Assembly: GCF_947497125.1 (NCBI RefSeq)
Contig: NZ_CANMFI010000005.1
Coordinates: 62,001 to 126,000 of the forward strand
Direction of reading: 5' to 3'
Origin: an uncultured Polaribacter sp.
Lineage (GTDB): Bacteria; Bacteroidota; Bacteroidia; Flavobacteriales; Flavobacteriaceae
DNA: 64,000 nucleotides
Under the pieces are notes generated by a model that worked only from the letters and a program-made list of their open reading frames with translations, was not told where the DNA came from and did not search any database. Both the position numbers and the translations under genes were made by a program. This document shows, one piece after another, positions 61,430 to 64,000 of this stretch (its first letter is position 1; each line of letters begins with the position of its first letter).

Positions 61430-62368
61430 CATTAATAAAAATCGCGTAAAACAATCATGAAAAAAACACTACTTTATTTATTTCTGACAATAAATTTCAT
61501 TGGAATTAGTCAAACTCTTGAGAAAAGTTATAGAACTGAAGGAGAAAGCAATAATCATATAAATTATTCTTTTATTAGTGAAAACAAACTTTATTATGTA
61601 ACTTTTAATACTTCTAATCGGGGCATTAATATTTTTGATAGGAACCATTCTTACTATAAATCCATAAGCCCTTTGGAGTTACCTCAAAATTTTTTATTTG
61701 ATAAATTTTATTTTATAACAGATAAATTATTTGACTTAAATCTAGAATTTGAAATTCTTTTGGGGGCTCGAAATAACACAACTGGCGAAAATAAAATGCT
61801 TTTATTTAATGAGAAGGGTAATATTATTTTTGATTTTGGAGATAAAAATGAGGCAAATGTATTTAAAGATGTTCAAGATAATTTCAAATTAATGACATCT
61901 TTATCACATTCACCCTACAGTGGATATCAAGTTGTTGATTATGACATATATTCTTTAGATGGAACTCTTTCAATAAGTCAAGAAAATTTTTTAGCAAAAC
62001 AAAAAATTATTGGCTTCCCTAATCCAACGAAACAAAAAATAAATATTACAAATCCATTTAAAAATAATGAAAATGAAAAAATTGAAGTTTATGACATTAA
62101 TGGAAGAAAAGTACTTGAAAAAGAATTTGTTGGAAATGGAAAAAGTATAGAATTAGATATTTCAAAATTAAGTAAAGGAATTTATAATTATAGAATTCGT
62201 GAATTTGGAAATAAATTTATAAAAAAGTAGAAATAACGAAATGCCAACACCATATATAATTTATTGCTAGCTTTTTGCTTACTTACGAAAATCCTCGCGG
62301 ATTTTCTTTGTTAGTGCTTATTTATTAATTTAGTGCAAAACCCACGCAACAAACCATATATAAACACG
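61422..62368 (+). mobile_element. Cassette C17
   Basis: 947 bp starting TTGGCATTCATTAA, ending AATGCCAAC before its attC arm. One gene starting 35 bp inside. Confidence 0.84.
61457..62230 (+). CDS. T9SS-sorted exported protein (cassette C17)
   Basis: 257 aa. Signal peptide ending GISQ, a central region of short beta strands (YVTFNTSNRGINIFDRNHS, GYQVVDYDIYSLDG) that could be a half propeller, and a C-terminal type A T9SS sorting domain from about residue 185 (IIGFPNPTKQKINITNPF; KIEVYDINGRKVLEKEF; SKGIYNYRI ... KFIKK). Secreted or surface-attached. The binding target or function is unknown. Confidence 0.82.
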   Translation: MKKTLLYLFLTINFIGISQTLEKSYRTEGESNNHINYSFISENKLYYVTFNTSNRGINIFDRNHSYYKSISPLELPQNFLFDKFYFITDKLFDLNLEFEILLGARNNTTGENKMLLFNEKGNIIFDFGDKNEANVFKDVQDNFKLMTSLSHSPYSGYQVVDYDIYSLDGTLSISQENFLAKQKIIGFPNPTKQKINITNPFKNNENEKIEVYDINGRKVLEKEFVGNGKSIELDISKLSKGIYNYRIREFGNKFIKK

Positions 62369-62377
62369 TTGCAAGTA
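62240..62377 (+). repeat. attC-like site 17 (C17/C18 junction)
   Basis: 138 bp. L-box arms ATATATAATTTATTGC / GCAACAAACCATATAT, hairpin GAAAATCC TCGC GGATTTTC. Crossover G is 62368. Confidence 0.85.
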
Positions 62378-62811
62378 ATAGCGGAAAACACTCAGACCGA
62401 AAAAATTGCGGTTTTAAACTCTTGAATTAACTGTTTCTAAATTTGGAGAAATTCGTGAAAAATGAGACACTCTCTCGCTAATGAAAATTTTATCAAAATG
62501 CGGAATTTCCAATATTATGGAATTTAGCTACATTCGGAATTGAGCAAGTTTGCGGAATTATCTCTCAAGCGAAAAACTTTTACTGTATTGCCTAAGTTTT
62601 CGGAATTAATCAGGTTTACGGAATTGAAAACTATTAAATTAATATGAAAAACAAAGAATGTAATGGGTGAAAAAACTACTACTTGCAACAACGTGTATAA
62701 AAAATTGCTATATTAGTCTTAAACTAAAACTAATTGCTTTTTTACAAACAACAATTTTCCTGCGGAAAATGGCCGTTTGCTTTAAACGCAACTTTCTATA
62801 ACACAAACACG
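62369..62811 (+). mobile_element. Cassette C18, non-coding homologue of C8
   Basis: 443 bp closely related to C8 (50872-51315) over the whole body, with scattered substitutions. Both begin TTGCAAGTAATAGCGG. The C8-like reading frame is cut by TAG at codon 22. Its attC central hairpin (GCAAAC...GTTTGC type) differs from C8's, so body and attC centre have separate histories. Confidence 0.8.
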
Positions 62812-62819
62812 TTGTGCGT
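62680..62819 (+). repeat. attC-like site 18 (C18/C19 junction)
   Basis: 140 bp. L-box arms GTGTATAAAAAATTGC / GCAACTTTCTATAACAC, inner hairpin AATTTTCC TGC GGAAAAT within GCAAAC...GTTTGC. Crossover G is 62811. Confidence 0.83.
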
Positions 62820-62838
62820 CATGTAAAACCAACCGCGA

Positions 62839-64000
62839 ATGAAAATAGAATCTATACGAATAGAAAACTTTAGAGCATATAAAGAAGAATTTATTGAGTT
62901 TGATGACTATACTACATTTGTTGGTCCAAATGGAGTTGGAAAATCAACAGTATTTCATGCTCTAAACCTTTTTTTCAGACAAAATAAAGACAGTCAAACA
63001 GATTTATTAAAATTATCCGCAAATGACTTTCATCATTCTGATACAACGAAAGATATAAAAATAACTGTTACTTTTTCTTCTCTATCAGACGAAGCTAAAG
63101 AAGAATTAGCAGATTATGTAAGACAAGACAAATTAGTTGTAACTGCAATAGCAAAATATGATACAGTTACAGAAAGAGCTGACGTAAAACAGTTTGGTAA
63201 TCGTCTAGGAATGGAAGAATTCAGAAAATTCTTTGAAGCCGATAAAAATGGAGCAAAAGCAACCGAATTAAAGGCTATATTCAAATCTTTTAAGGACAAA
63301 TATCCTGAAATAGCTTCTGCTAGTTCTAAAGCTGATATGACTTCAGCTTTAAATACATTTGAGGCTAATAATCCAGAAAATTGTGTTTTAATCCCTAGCG
63401 AAGACCAATTTTATGGAGTTTCAAGAGGTGTAAATAAACTTGAATCACATGTTCAATGGATTTTTGTTCCTGCCATTAAAGATGCGACCGAAGAAAGTGA
63501 AGAATCATCAAAGTCTGCTCTTGGACAACTTTTAGCTAGAACAGTAAGGTCAAAAGTTTCTTTTGATGATAAAGTTAGAGATTTAAGAAACAATGTTCGT
63601 GCTGAATATCAAAAATTACTTGATGCTGAACAACAAACATTAGATGACATTTCTAGTTCACTTCAAAATCGATTAGCTAATTGGGCTCACCCAAATATAA
63701 CCGCTTCAATTCAATGGAAACAAGACCCAGAAAAATCTATTAAAATTGAAGAACCATTAGCAGGACTAAAAGTTGGAGAAAGAGGTTTTGAAGGCGAGCT
63801 TTCGAGATTCGGACATGGTTTACAACGTTCATATATGTTAGCTTTATTACAAGAGTTAACAAGTTTTGAATCAGAAAATGTTCCGACTTTGATAATGGGT
63901 ATTGAAGAGCCTGAATTATTTCAGCATCCACCACAGACAAGATACCTTGCAGAAACTCTTTTTGATTTATCTCAAACAAATTCACAAATAATAATTTGCA
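62839..64000 (+). CDS. OLD-like AAA ATPase, partial (cassette C19)
   Basis: First 387 codons of a gene that leaves the window. The N-terminus MKIESIRIENFRAYKEEF and the Walker A GPNGVGKST (residues 29-37) are those of OLD-family/RecF-like ABC-type ATPases. The signature region LSRFGHGLQRSYMLALLQEL and Walker B TLIMGIEEPELFQHP lie near residues 320-365. A C-terminal Toprim nuclease domain is expected beyond the edge but is not visible. OLD-family proteins act in phage defence (P2 OLD, GajA of Gabija), so a defence role is likely. Cassette C19 starts at 62812 with TTGTGCGTCATG, 27 bp upstream. Confidence 0.85.
   Translation, partial: MKIESIRIENFRAYKEEFIEFDDYTTFVGPNGVGKSTVFHALNLFFRQNKDSQTDLLKLSANDFHHSDTTKDIKITVTFSSLSDEAKEELADYVRQDKLVVTAIAKYDTVTERADVKQFGNRLGMEEFRKFFEADKNGAKATELKAIFKSFKDKYPEIASASSKADMTSALNTFEANNPENCVLIPSEDQFYGVSRGVNKLESHVQWIFVPAIKDATEESEESSKSALGQLLARTVRSKVSFDDKVRDLRNNVRAEYQKLLDAEQQTLDDISSSLQNRLANWAHPNITASIQWKQDPEKSIKIEEPLAGLKVGERGFEGELSRFGHGLQRSYMLALLQELTSFESENVPTLIMGIEEPELFQHPPQTRYLAETLFDLSQTNSQIIIC

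Larger units (their letters stand above)
41644..64000 (+). mobile_element. Integron-like element: integrase, attI and array of at least 19 cassettes
   Basis: The unit comprises the recombinase (41644-42801), a promoter element and attI (42813-42840), and cassettes C1-C19, all in the same orientation, each ending in an attC-like site. Every cassette starts with TT right after a G (G^TT), and its first 9-10 nt are the reverse complement of its own end. This is the layout of a chromosomal integron in the reverse-orientation form known from Treponema denticola. The array runs off the right edge, so its full size is unknown. Cassette limits are listed in the summary. Confidence 0.88.

Noticed and set aside
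42836..64000. CRISPR array
   Set aside because: The repeats are ~140 bp, spaced by 300-4000 bp of mostly coding DNA, and vary with compensatory changes. There are no short identical repeats or uniform spacers and no cas genes.
42836..64000. A cluster of transposons or MITEs
   Set aside because: No transposase is present, no target-site duplications flank the units, and the units abut directly with shared junction sites. The end pairing is cassette-specific rather than common to a family.
1..64000. tRNA, rRNA or tmRNA genes
   Set aside because: I looked for cloverleaf-type and TTCGA(A/T)TC-type signals in the gaps between genes and found none that I could support.

Overview
This is an AT-rich chromosomal window from a member of the Bacteroidota, almost certainly a marine-type Flavobacteriaceae (Polaribacter- or Tenacibaculum-like; the genus is only a guess). 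Reasons: TAnnTTTG promoter -7 elements, almost no Shine-Dalgarno sites, a 167-aa L21 with a C-terminal tail, DUF3078, DUF2480 and THC0290_0291 family genes, and secreted proteins with type IX secretion (T9SS) sorting tails.

Positions 1-42801 are ordinary core genome: moaA with a two-gene YeeE/YedE sulfur-transport pair, waaA, rplU-rpmA, a pair of M16 peptidases, glyS, comF, rsmI, aspS, a CLC chloride transporter, hflX, the tail of a suf iron-sulfur operon (sufE, a DUF59 gene, DUF2480, two DUF3078 genes), a PfkB kinase with a PurF-like amidotransferase, a large T9SS protein, a cystathionine gamma-synthase-like enzyme, tdk, alr and mscL. Intergenic palindromic repeats occur at 16-80, 8168-8523, 16193-16286 and 20693-20786.

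From 41644 to the window edge the sequence becomes an integron-like cassette array. A 385-aa tyrosine recombinase resembling IntI/Xer (41644-42801) is followed by a perfect TAnnTTTG -7 element (42813-42820), a small palindromic attI-like site (crossover G at 42835), and then 18 complete cassettes plus a 19th that leaves the window. All cassettes are in the same orientation. Each ends in an attC-like site of 136-140 bp (three are about 200 bp). The sites fold as R box, unpaired spacer, L box and terminal hairpin, with covariation between arms. The first 9-10 nt of every cassette are the reverse complement of the matching nucleotides at its own end, as expected for G^TT recombination of an excised circle.

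Cassette boundaries: C1 42836-43629; C2 43630-44843 (NERD protein); C3 44844-48394 (type IIG restriction-modification); C4 48395-48910 (no ORF); C5 48911-49704 (copy of C1, apparently identical); C6 49705-50434; C7 50435-50871 and C8 50872-51315 (no convincing ORF); C9 51316-55508 (four-gene TonB receptor/Fur operon); C10 55509-56189 (M23 peptidase); C11 56190-56889; C12 56890-57406; C13 57407-57842 (no convincing ORF); C14 57843-58615; C15 58616-59592 (alpha/beta hydrolase); C16 59593-61421 (FN3 lipoprotein); C17 61422-62368 (T9SS protein); C18 62369-62811 (homologue of C8, no ORF); C19 62812 to beyond 64000 (OLD-like ATPase).

The main discovery candidate is this integron-like system. Its integrase faces the array (reverse orientation), lacks the insertion typical of IntI and carries an extra N-terminal domain. 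Some cassettes are very large and polycistronic, and the cargo is rich in defence and cell-envelope genes. I cannot check whether it has been described.
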